This document shows positions 23,035 to 34,340 of a stretch of 64,000 bases of DNA, in pieces. The stretch comes from Microplitis mediator (Eukaryota > Arthropoda > Insecta > Hymenoptera > Braconidae). The notes below the pieces were generated by a model. The model did not search any database and had not been told where the DNA came from. It saw nothing but the letters and a program-made list of their open reading frames with translations. The position numbers and the translations under genes were made by a program. The stretch is taken from the NCBI RefSeq assembly GCF_029852145.1, contig NC_079978.1, positions 5,580,001 through 5,644,000 of the forward strand, given 5' to 3'. The stretch's first letter is position 1. Each line of letters opens with the position of its first letter.

Positions 23035-24350
23035 GATATATATTTATAATAAAACCCCCGCGAAAACATGAGAGTCTTGGGTAACGCGAGTAGGGTGGGC
23101 TCGATGTGGAAGCGAGAAGGAAATAAAAATGGAGGGAACAAGTATAGCACGGAGGGTGTTTTGCTGGTAATTGGTGCCAATTTAATCCTGCCCCTCGTCT
23201 GCTATAGTCGGTATTAACGTTATAAGGGCGAATGGTGTGTGTCTATAGCTTCACTTCCAGAGAGGGTGCTTTTCCGTCTCTGCACTTGTGTTAGTGTCTC
23301 TTTTCCTCTCATGTTGAACCCAAATGACTGGAACTTCTCTTTGTTACTCTCTCTTCACATCTACATATATTCCGTGCAACATGTATGTATGCATGTATTT
23401 CATACACACAAATAAAATGTAAATATAGGAACACAAGTGTCTGGTGTCCCACGACAATGAGACGGTAACATCTCTTATATTTCTGGTCTCATACTATAGT
23501 CAGTTCATATGTATGTACACACTAGGAAAATATAATTAACGGTAATCGCTCGCGTATATGCTCCGGATTAACTTCCTGGCCAGGGGAAAATACGTCACGA
23601 CCCTCTACGTCAAATTCTTCGGGGTTATCGGATCGAACCAGGACACGTTTGCTCCCTTTTCCCCTTAGGGATTACCACACACACACACTTATGAAATTGG
23701 CTAATAATTTCAGCAAAAAGACCGAGCACTGGGATGTAATTTCACTCGATTAATTTTTTTTCTCTGGTTTAATTATTCCAATTGGCTTCTACAAAAGTAT
23801 TTTTTATTTAAATATTAAAATTAATTTCTTTGTCGAAAATTTAATATTCAGTATTTTTATATATAAATTTTAAAATACAAAGGATAAAAAATAAGTATTG
23901 ATGAAAAAAAAAAAATAAATAAATAAAAATAAAAGTGAAGAAGAGAATGGAGAAAGAGGTAGAAGATCTTGTATGCAAATTCTTATGCGCATCTCCGTGG
24001 GATCCTGGCGGGATCTGCTGAGGATTAACGGGGGCCGGCTCTCATGAAAGGCAAACCGACTAAGATGGACATAGCGAGTGAGAATGTCAAAGACGAAGAA
24101 ATGTTGTATAGAAATTGAGAATAAGAAGACGAGGATGAGTAGGAGGAGAATGACAACTACGACAACGACGACGACTAAGACGAGGACGACCAGAAGATGG
24201 TGAAACACTTGAGTATACTCTTTCTTCCCGTCTATGTCGCTTGATACTCTTCTTCGTCTTCTTCTTTAAAGCGGTTCGATTGGTCACCAAATAAGCCAGA
24301 GAATCACCGATCCACAATACAAGCATACACACTCAGAATAAGAGAAGAAC

Positions 24351-24371
24351 GTGGATGTGGATGTGGATGTG
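24351..24371. repeat. GTGGAT tandem repeat
   Basis: Three copies of GTGGAT plus GTG, followed by the related ACGTGGACG. Confidence 0.75.
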
Positions 24372-25528
24372 ACGTGGACGCGAATCAACTAAAATAAAAC
24401 CAATACAAGTAGTATGTTGTCTGTCGCGATGTATAGGGAACGCAAAAGAATAAGAAAGCCAAAGCAAACTGAAGAAACTACGCGGACCCGAAGCGGGAAT
24501 GGACCGCGCATTCCATCTCAACATCACCACCGGTCACGTGGAAGGGGGGTTTTAAACTCTTTTCTCTCCTCGAATCTTCTCCAGGTATATACACATATAT
24601 ACATATAAATATATATGAGAATGATACACTCCCAAGTATTAACCACATGTGGAAGTGACCAAACGGGCAAGCGAATAAGTGCGTAAGAGGTAACAGGGAT
24701 CTTAAGACGTGAACAACAACGACAAAGACGAGTCAGGTAGGCGCGAAGAAAACTATTTGCTCGGACATTTTTGACGATCAACGCGATATACGATTACTAA
24801 AGAAGTCATGCCGTACGTGATTCGAGTACGAGGACGTATCTTTGGACTTAAAGTCTCATAGAAATTTTATCGTTACCGCCGCGGCCTATAAAAGGACTGG
24901 AAATTAAAATTTTTAGCGTATTTTCATTTTTACTTTTTTTTTCACTCTTGAATTACACTTTGCTCTTTTTTGTTCTTCTTATGAGCATTATGTTGCTTGT
25001 CCAGGTTCTTTTGACACCATTGCAATTATCCCTCGTTGAGTAAGCTATATTTATACCTATATATGTATATAAAAGTAAATGGCGTGTATTTGCCTTGTGG
25101 ATTTGATACAGCCTCAATAATAAGGGTAGTGGAAATTAGCGCGGTAAACGTTTGCCAAGCGTGGGTGCTTGGGATCCTTGACTGGAGGTAATCGAGCTCA
25201 CAAGCATAAATCCTATTAGAGGATTAGAGGAAAAGCTACAAGTATAGTGTGTACAGTGGGAATTCACTGCGCGTTACACTAGCACCGTTATCGTATATAC
25301 ATGTATGGTGGCTCGCGAAAAGCTCATGCAAATATTCTATACGGTCCCTTTGTCGTGCACCCTCGTCTGTTTATTAGAAGACTGCCATAGGCCATATGAC
25401 TGACGATTTGCCAAACAGTTTCATCACCCAACTCTATATATATAAATTTGAATCTAAATATAGACAGCATTAGATTATTCTGCGTTTATAAATACATAAA
25501 CAAAAGTTTGTATATTTTATTTTAAAAT

Positions 25529-25732
25529 TTATTCATACACAATTTGATCTTTCACCCTGTGGTTATCGATCAGACACGTCTTGGCTAGAACAGCATAACT
25601 GGCGTGTCTCTGGCCGTGATACATCTGAGGCCGGAACGCAGTGTTAAATACGTAGCTGGCCTCTGCGTCGCTCAGTCTTGTTTTCCGCGACGTATAGCCT
25701 TTGGACGCGTTTCGCGAGTCATGTTTCACCAA
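25529..25732 (-). other. Unassigned minus-strand open frame, possible terminal exon
   Basis: A 67-codon frame on the minus strand, ending TAA at 25529-25531, with balanced amino-acid composition and higher GC than its surroundings. It has no ATG at the beginning: the frame starts right after a TAG that also reads as a pyrimidine-AG acceptor (CTCTCTAG). AATAAA overlaps the stop region on the minus strand. A GTAAGT on the minus strand near 25867 would give an intron of about 134 nt, but no consistent upstream coding phase exists. I recognise no family. Chance or a conserved regulatory island are both possible. Confidence 0.15.
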
Positions 25733-25771
25733 CTAGAGAGCACGTAAGACAGAGTAGTGTATAGATGTATG

Positions 25772-25812
25772 TATATAAAGCATCAGCGACATCGCCAGCG
25801 GCTCTCATCAGT
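25772..25812 (+). promoter_or_regulatory. Weak core-promoter-like arrangement
   Basis: TATATAAAG at 25772-25780 is followed by TCAGT (25808-25812), an insect initiator-like motif, about 30-36 nt downstream. A GTAAGT follows near 25852. TATA-like motifs are frequent in this AT-rich DNA, so confidence is low. Confidence 0.18.
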
Positions 25813-28688
25813 AAAGCAGTGATTTGATGACACACGAAAACCCAACACAAGTGTAAGTTTTATACTTACGCCTGTTAGCGGTCTGCGCTGTGCATTTGAT
25901 TGCACCTAGCGGTAATTAGTCAGTCGCCAATTCACACGCGTCTACTTCCGAGTTCCATGATATGGGCACGAGTGATTATCTCTGTCATCAAAATGATCAG
26001 GACTTGGGGGAATTTGTGATGATATGTATGTCTATATGCATGTATGAGAGTTGTGTGTTGAAAAGTAAGGTCTTTTGTGCATTGCTAAAATGCAGATGCC
26101 ATCAACGGGGTTTCTTTGATTTGTCATTCATCGATAGAGTTGACTGAAGACGACGTGGAAGACGCACTTGGGTGGTCGTTGTCGTCGCGAGACTAGTATA
26201 TAATGTATGTTAGTGGTGGAGAGGCGTTGAGGAGAAGATATGTATATATATATATATATATATTGCTGAGAAGAGACAGCTTATCTTTCTCGACAATGCC
26301 TTCAAGATCTACCTTCTTCCTTCCACTGGTTCTCTTAACTCTCGGCCAGTGCGCGACACTGTCGCCAGAAAGAGCCTCTAATTCGAGATACTATCGCTGG
26401 TTCCCACATGACATTCTTTTACGACTATAATTCTGTCTCCGTCTTTAACTGAGAGTTGTAGTACGGATTGGAATCGGAGACTGCTCACCAGCACAACCAG
26501 CTTAACATTGGGTCGCTCTTCCACAAGTTTCTCTTTAGAGTCCCATCACAATAATAATGATAATAATAATAATAATAAAGAGAACAAGTCGCTTATTCTT
26601 TCTAACCTCGTCATCGCACATCGGGATGCCCGGCAGGTGTGCCAACTAACAAGCCAAAGGCGAGAGCCAATGACACGCGTTCCTTGTTTCTTATATTTTT
26701 CGCAAATCTCATCACTTGCTGTCCGGGTGTGTTGACCAGCCGAGCACAACCACATCACTAGATGGATGTACGGGTGCTTTTGCACCCGGCGAGGATTCGA
26801 GTTTGTTAGCTCTAGAGAAATAAACTTTCATTTGTCGTTGAGAGGTATATGGTATACTATATACTATATATGTACTCGAGAACCTGCTGTTTGGGTGGCT
26901 GCGGTGCTAGTCCTGAGATCAATGATAAGAGACTCATTCCCGGCCCAGTCAAACATCCGGCAATTTAACTCATGCTTGCCAGAACAACTTGTTGTGACAA
27001 TCGACGGCTCGTTCGCCCCAGTTGTCTATTCATGCTGACTTGTCTCTTTCAAAGAGACTAGTTACTTAAAGTCTATTTAATTATTTCATGTTTAATGTCC
27101 ATCAGTTACTTGCTTTTTTTAAATTCATCTCAATCAAGTCCTCGGTCTTTGGATTTAAGGTTAACTTGAATCTTTCTGCTCTCACTTGCGATTTTCTGCG
27201 GCTTGGTACAGCAAAAATAAATTTACAAATAAGTCAACTCAAATTAAATCAGCTGAAGCAAAAATGAACAAGTCGTGAGCATTAATAATTTGTCAGTATT
27301 ATTTTATTTAAAGCGAATTAATTCACGATAATGTTTTGCTTAAAAATGTGAGGTTATAAAAGTAAGATAGCGGAATGCGGGAAAAGAAAGAGAAATCGGG
27401 GAATAAATATGTTCTAAACTCGGCGAAAAATTATTCTCTCATCTATATGAAGCTGTCTTTCTTGCTCATGTCAGAAATAGTGGCACTTCCCTGTCTCCGC
27501 ACGCCAACGTACCAATATCTATTCCGGCGCTACAAAACAACATCTCGCGACGAGCGTACACACTTTGGTACACGCGCTTGCGCATTTAAACCACAAACTC
27601 ATCTTAGCACTGCAGATGAGCACGAAAGGGAGTCGAAGCTGTGAGCACTCCTTCATTTTCTCTATCTCACTCTCTCTCTCCTTACACGTAAATGTGTATG
27701 CGGGACAAGCAAATGTCGGAGAAGGCTATTGGATTTATTTATAACCCCGGAATTTGCTTGTAGGGATTCAAGCTTTGGGATACACTCAGACGTTTAGTTT
27801 TTTTAGTCTGGGAAAATAGCTTTTTCAATTTTTAACGCCACCATCACCATAACCTATTTTATTATATTTTACATCCAACAAATGCTAATATTAGATCGTT
27901 TTAAATTTATTCAAAGCAATATTTTCACTAAAAAAATTTTTTTCATCATCTCCTATTCAATATTAATAGTAATCAATTGACTTTCCAAATTTATTTATAC
28001 TCCAGTAATTTTAAATTTACCAAAAAGAAAAAAATTTCCGTTTTAGAATTTCGTGAATGATTTTTTTGAAAGCAAGAAATAAAAATAAAAAGTAAAATCA
28101 AGTCTTGTGTATCAACTTGTGATGGCATAGACAACAAGTACACTTGCACCACTCGCGTCGCTCTACTTGGACGTAAAAATATCCCGACAGTGTCATCATC
28201 CTCGCGGGTTTATTCCTCGCTTTTCACGCCGAGTCAACTCAACTCTGGCATCACATGGTCTCGCAAGTCTTCGCTTAGAAAAAAAAAAATCAAAAATCAA
28301 ACTCAACAGTCTCATACATACATTTCGTCAATATATAAAATACACATATAAAAACCAAAGTAATAGTAAAAAACAAATTTATAAGTAATACAAATATACG
28401 TATACGATAAAAAACAATGTGGGTACACGGCTATTTAGCATATAACCCGGTTAAAGTTATGTGCGTCATAAATCATGGGAACGAGGATCGACGCTCGTAA
28501 AGTCATCGCGATTTCCTATCGTGTGTAATAACTAAAGAATAAACATATAAATATGTATTGCATTGAAAAGGTATTAAAGTCCGCATTGTTTTTATTTTAT
28601 TAAATTTTATTTCATTTTATCTTTCACTGTGCACCTGCCTGACAACCGATGCTCAAAAACTAAAAGGATCAAACAAAACGAACCAAAG

Positions 28689-28713
28689 TAAATAAATAAA
28701 TAAATAAATAAAT
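28689..28713. repeat. TAAA microsatellite
   Basis: About six TAAA units in a row within the large intron. Confidence 0.85.
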
Positions 28714-29396
28714 GAACATTGACTAATTTACACCAGTCACACACATTAAACTCAGGGTATTCTCGAGAGTAACTAATGTTTATTGTCACGGTACAGTAGC
28801 CCAGTAGATTTATGATCACCGTGAGATGTGAATGAATATATAACTATATAAAAGTAAGGATTACTCTCAAGTCAAGTTAAATCCAAGTTTAATTACAAGC
28901 ACACGCATCCTTTTATTAAATGCCTACCGAGTTGTACGTGAACTTTACTGTCGGATTGATGATGACGGTAAAAAAGACATCGGTTATTTGTAATTATGTA
29001 AATATATATATATATATAGATATTATATTTATACGTGAATAACGGACTCAAAACTGCTAATGAGTCGTGTAGATGACAGTGCTTTGGATTTAGATATCCG
29101 AATATCTCTTAGCAATTTGAACACCAGTCTAATAAGTATCTCTTTCTCTGTTAGTGATTCTCATGACGCCAAACTCTTCTCTCGAAACTGTCTTGCCTTG
29201 CCAACAAATAGTTTAGCATCAATTCCCGACGTCTTATTATATCGTTATTAAAATAACCGTACTACTCTCGTCAGTGGTCATCTTCTCTAGGCGATAGTTC
29301 GCTCTTGCGTAATTCTAAAACCACTCATCATATTTCTTTAAATAACGTCATTAATTATTTGAAAATATTTATAGCCAATTATTTTTAATTTTTCCA

Positions 29397-29862
29397 CACG
29401 GAAAAAATTTTTTGTGATCAAAAGACAAGATAACTTACGGTAGCAAAATTCTGCCTTAATAAACGGATAACGAAGCATTCGTTGGGATTACAATGTGTTT
29501 GTAATGCTAGCAAATTCTTCGTTGGGCCAAGCAATGGTATGTAACTGTTACAAAACTGTCGTGTTCAATTAAAAAAACTGATTTGTTAAAGTAACAGAAT
29601 GAATTTGTAGCATTACCAAAAATTTTTGTAATCATAAGCTAAGATTACTTACGGTAGAAAATGCTGGCTTTAAAATACGACGATATTATTTATAATGAAC
29701 ATCACGTGTTCTCATAACAAATCGACTTTTTAATTACGATACAAATTCATTTGTTACTGTAACAAATTGATTTGTTACCGTAAGCTAATCATGTTTGTCA
29801 TTATAACAAAATCTTTCGTTATCCCGTCTTTTGTTATCAGAACGAAATTCGTTTTTTCCGTG
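29397..29862. mobile_element. MITE-like inverted-repeat element (466 bp)
   Basis: The left end starts CACGGAAAAAATTTTTTG and the right end, read on the minus strand, starts CACGGAAAAAACGAATTTCG. Both continue with closely related sequence, CAAAAGACAAGATAAC against CAAAAGACGGGATAAC. The flanking dinucleotide is CA on both sides (29395-29396, 29863-29864). The interior is rich in TTGTTACNGTAA-type repeats in both orientations and encodes nothing. The same terminal hexamer-plus-A-run occurs in the elements at 1458 and 1608. Confidence 0.75.
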
Positions 29863-32800
29863 CAAGTCAACGGAAAAATAAAATTATAACAATCCATAAA
29901 CATTTATGATTGGATTCAGTGTCTATATATATTTATATATTTTAAAGCTTCCCTCTTTCTAATCGTTTGGCGGTCTTGTCACCCGCTTGGGAGATATTGT
30001 ATTACAGTGTTGAATATTTAATGAGTTTGGCGAGTCTTTTCTTCTTTGTCATGGCTCACTCGTAAGGGTAAGGGTGTGCATCTCATGTTTTCTTCCCTTA
30101 TGTTCATGGGCTTCTTAATATATACATATATATCGCATCTCGCGCACGGGATGAACTTTTTCAACGCCATCATCATCGCGTACGGCGTTAGCTAGAACAA
30201 CCCCCTCGATTCTCGGTACGATTTTCAACGGGAATAACGATGTGCCTTACATGGGAAAATTTTCGTGATACGACGCCATATCCATTTACCCATAAGATGA
30301 TAATGTGTTTTTACGTATATATTTTTTTTGTTACTTTATTTATGTAGTTTATATCCTACTCGTGCATTTTAAATGGCACGTGGATGAGTTTCGGGTACGC
30401 AATAACGTCGTTAGAATAAAGAACAAGAGAAAAGAGGATTAAAAAAGTGTATTATCGTTTACAAGATTATAAGATTATAATAATAAATAAAGAAAACGTA
30501 TACACGAACGAAAATAGTTTTGGGGTAAAGATTAAGATTCTTGGAGTAGAGAAGAAATTCTAGTTTGAAAAAGTGAAGAATACGATTAGGAAAATAATAA
30601 TAATAGTAATGAAAATCATAATAGTAAAAAATATGAATGATGACAATACCGAGCCTCGTGTATTGTAAACGCATTGAAAGAAGGGACTTGTACCTGCTAC
30701 CGTTGGATTCGCTGCATCCCTTTGCACTCGTAGCTGCAACCTTTTTTTCCATTGTTACATTTCATAAAAAAGAGACGAGCTTGTGTGATATGTAAAAAAA
30801 AACCATTTTATTCACTGTTATATGATTTATCAAACTGAATGATTTATTTGATATTCAAAAATGTTTTTTTTTCTTTCTTTCTTCTATTTTTATTTTTTTT
30901 TACATCATTCATAAATCACGTAACGTGTAATTTTATTATGACTTTGTGACCTATTTATAGTCGCAAGCGGAACGATTATACACAAATGATGAATTTGAGG
31001 AAACTCGTGAATGTACCTTTGGCTTAATTTAATAATTTATCTCGAGCTATCAGATATTTATCTCACTGCCGTGTCAAACACTTTGCGAATCCGGGTGTCG
31101 TTAAATAGTTAATGTTATCCGTTCACTAGACGTAAACCAACTTAATCTAAAATAACTTTTCATTCCTGTACAAGTTCTAACAATGTATACTATAATATGA
31201 TTACTCATATTTTTAAATACTCAGAATACTTTTTTTTTTCTAAGTAGAAATAAAAATAAAATTAACAAAAGATCGTTGATTATTCACGATTATTTTTTTT
31301 TTGTCCCAAATATTCTTTCATTTAAATCAACGTCACCCGCGCATTGAAATTGGCATAAGGCAAATCTTAACCACCGGTCTATTGTCATTCGTACAAACTA
31401 AACTACTTCTCCTACTTTGGTGTACACTATTCTCGTATTATAATATTATAATAAAATTTTTTCAAGTCGAGGTTCTCTATATATATATACAAATGATTTT
31501 AAAGCAGTATAGGTTCCGGGTCCTGGATTCTGAGTTATAGCTGATTTTTGAACATCATATGCTGCAAATCGGTGTGTAGTTCTTGTTTAATTCGTTCAGC
31601 TTTCCTCATCACCAGTGTACCTAAACACCCACACACACACACACGCGCATAAATGTATAGGCAGGTAAATGTGTGCACAAGGAACGGAGACTCGGGTTGA
31701 ATCTGGGCTGAATCGAGTCGAGTACAATGCGCGGCACAAACAAAGCTGAGAGAGGGTGAAGCCAGTTCGGGGGTGGGTGGTGTGGTAAATGAGAAAGAAG
31801 ATGGAAAGGTAGTTTAAAAAAAGCAGGAGGAAAATAAAGCGTGGGTGCAAGAGGTGTAGTATTACTCATTCAAATGATCCTCTCAGCTTTAGTGGCGTGC
31901 TTTTAATCCAGAACTTGGGCATTCAACGTCTGTGCTACGGTTTAAATAAAGAGTCGTAGTCATAGTTGGTTTTACTTCTTACATACATATAGGTCCTGTT
32001 GCACACATCAATACACACATGTACATGTCAACTCTACTATTTCGGGGAATAAGTGCCGACTCATACACGTGGCGCGAGGGAGTTTATTTTAATAGAAAGA
32101 GAGGTTAAGGAGTAAAGAGTTCTAACAAGTTAGAAAAACTTGAACCGCTCGTATGGAGGCTCACCCCTTTTTCGGGGTGGCCATACACATATTTCATTTC
32201 AATCTATTTTATTCCTACATATATACAGATATGCTGTACATTGCGTCGAATGGCGACGAGTGTTTGTCATTGTGGGACTCAATCTTTTCCCCATTATTTG
32301 TGTCATATTCATACGACGTGTGCTTGTAATTTTGCGTTTGATTCCACTGGTCCCCATGTGCACGAGTTTTTGTAATAACACAACGCCTCGTTAAAAATAT
32401 GAATACAGCAGCGTATAAAAAAAACACGAAATTCTTTTTTAATCTCCTGATTCAGATTAAGGTTTGTAAGTTATATTTGTATAGATAGATAGCTTTCATT
32501 TCCGTTGACAATTGGACGTCACAACATACTCAAAGTCAGAGTTTGTTAAAACTGACGTTCACAATTGCCGAAATGACCAAAAGGAAGAACAGTTGAATAG
32601 CATGCATGGATTCTCATTCTCAGTCGGGCTATTGCTTAACCTGCAATCCTCAAAAGCCTTTAAACGGATTTCACAAAGCGTTAATTCTATTGTGATTCAT
32701 TTCAAGTCGCCCGTATGTTCCGGATTCATAATAATATTCAGTATACGTATCTTGTAGTTGTGACTGCTCGCAAAACTGAGAAAATTTTTGAAAGTGACCG

Positions 32801-33089
32801 CGGTCGCATCGCTGTATCCTTGGTACTCACTGCCATCAACATTAGCTGGAGCAAACGACCTTCTGCGTAAACATTGTTGCCTAGTGAAAAATTCTCAGAA
32901 GGATTTTTTCTTTTTTTCTCTTAAATCCATGACCAGAGACCTACTAGTATACTTTTAACAGAAACATAGAAAGAGAAAAACATACCGAGGGTATATAACT
33001 GCATACCGAAATCTCTTTTGCTCTCTGTCCCAGGGAGCACCGCCCTGCTGAGTTTCCCATTGTTGTCTAAAAAGCATCAGCCAAACCAA

Positions 33090-33287
33090 CTATTTCCTCT
33101 CTATACTTCTATTTGTACCTATACCGTTACCTTGTGACGCTACGGGACAACAGTCATATAGACCTGGCTCCATAACCCAAAACCCATAAATGGAATCTAC
33201 TCTTCCCATCATATCCCTCAAAAATCCATCAACATTTCTGCGAAAAGTTTTTCCCATTCTTGAATTCATAAAAGTTAAATTATCCAT
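33090..33287 (-). other. Unassigned 65-codon open frame
   Basis: Starts at ATG (33285-33287) and encodes a non-repetitive 65-residue peptide with no signal peptide, membrane segment or known motif that I can see. Its balanced composition is unusual for this intron, but the length is within what chance produces in 64 kb. Confidence 0.1.
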
Positions 33288-33476
33288 GGAAATTTAATAT
33301 TTTCTAATCACCGGTCTGAATCGAGGTAAAATGAACAACAAAAAAAAAAAAAAATTCTGGATTTTATGAAAAAAATATTTAGTGGCCTTTGTAAAAAAAA
33401 TTTAAAGTTTGTATTTTTCTTTGGGATATGGTAACGCAAATGTCATTCACGTTTGTGTGTTTCTGTGTGTGTGCGG

Positions 33477-33490
33477 TGGTTACGTAACCA
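33477..33490. promoter_or_regulatory. TTACGTAA palindrome (PAR-bZIP-type site)
   Basis: TGGTTACGTAACCA is a perfect 14-bp palindrome centred on TTACGTAA, the consensus of PAR/E4BP4-type bZIP factors (Pdp1 and Vrille in insects). It lies in a GC-richer island of the large intron. Function is inferred from the motif only. Confidence 0.35.
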
Positions 33491-34304
33491 TCAAGCATGA
33501 TGGTGATGGTGTGCAACGACTATTGTCGAGTGAGAAATTACGGAAACGCAAATTGGCCGGTGTGACCGTGACGGGTGTGGACTGAAGCCACGTGCTGTTG
33601 CTGCGGTTGTGTAATCAGAGTATTTTGGGGGTTGAAAGTGAAAGGGACTGACTACCGACGAGCGCGAGATCAGGGCGGGTAAAACCTACAATATATAAAG
33701 CTTCCAATATAACTTAAGCTTTTCATTCAACACTCGTTCGCAAACTTATTTTTGATTAACGCTTTCCCGACCAATCAAATTATAAATATTTCGATTATTA
33801 TTTCCATTTCTATCAACAACTGAATTAAAACATAACCATAAAAATAAATTTATCAAAACCGGTTCGGTTGCAACAAAAAGATACCGGTTTTCTCCAATTC
33901 TTCTGGATCAACTTTTGGACATTGAATTTAAATATATGTATGCAAAGCCAAATCATTTATGCTATGTTCTATATTCATTGTCTTCTTAGCAGTGTTTACA
34001 GAAGTCACCACCAGATGACAGGGGTGCCACGTAAAACATAGCCAGTCGTTTTCATCAGGACAACTTTCATTGTTGTTATCATGGTGGTCCCCTTTTTCTC
34101 TTTACATTCAAACATCTACACACACATTAATATATACATATATACATAGATCAGCACCCCCTTAGGCTACTGTAGTTGGGTCACCCTGCATTGTAAATGA
34201 CGTTGTGGCAGTCGCACGGCAACTTTTCAACCCAGTAATCCAAGCGAGAGTTATCCAGCATGTGATGCCCCTTCTCTCTAATTTATCTGTATACAAAATG
34301 TACG

Positions 34305-34340
34305 TCTATGTCTATGTCTATGTCTGTGTCTGTGTCTGTA
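34305..34340. repeat. 6-bp repeat with internal variant switch
   Basis: Three TCTATG units followed by TCTGTG twice and TCTGTA once. The block change from A to G variants suggests expansion of two repeat versions. Confidence 0.85.

Larger units (their letters stand above)
20492..29396 (+). other. hth: hth 41-kb intron, segment 2
   Basis: Mixed-composition intronic DNA. It holds a hairpin (20530-20561), a 7+7 bp inverted repeat (21338-21352), a TA microsatellite (23013-23034), a GTGGAT repeat (24351-24371), a GC-enriched island with promoter-like and splice-like signals (25529-25870), a TAAA repeat (28689-28713) and many TATATA runs. The open frames here are short or low-complexity. No conserved gene was recognised. 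Confidence 0.7.
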
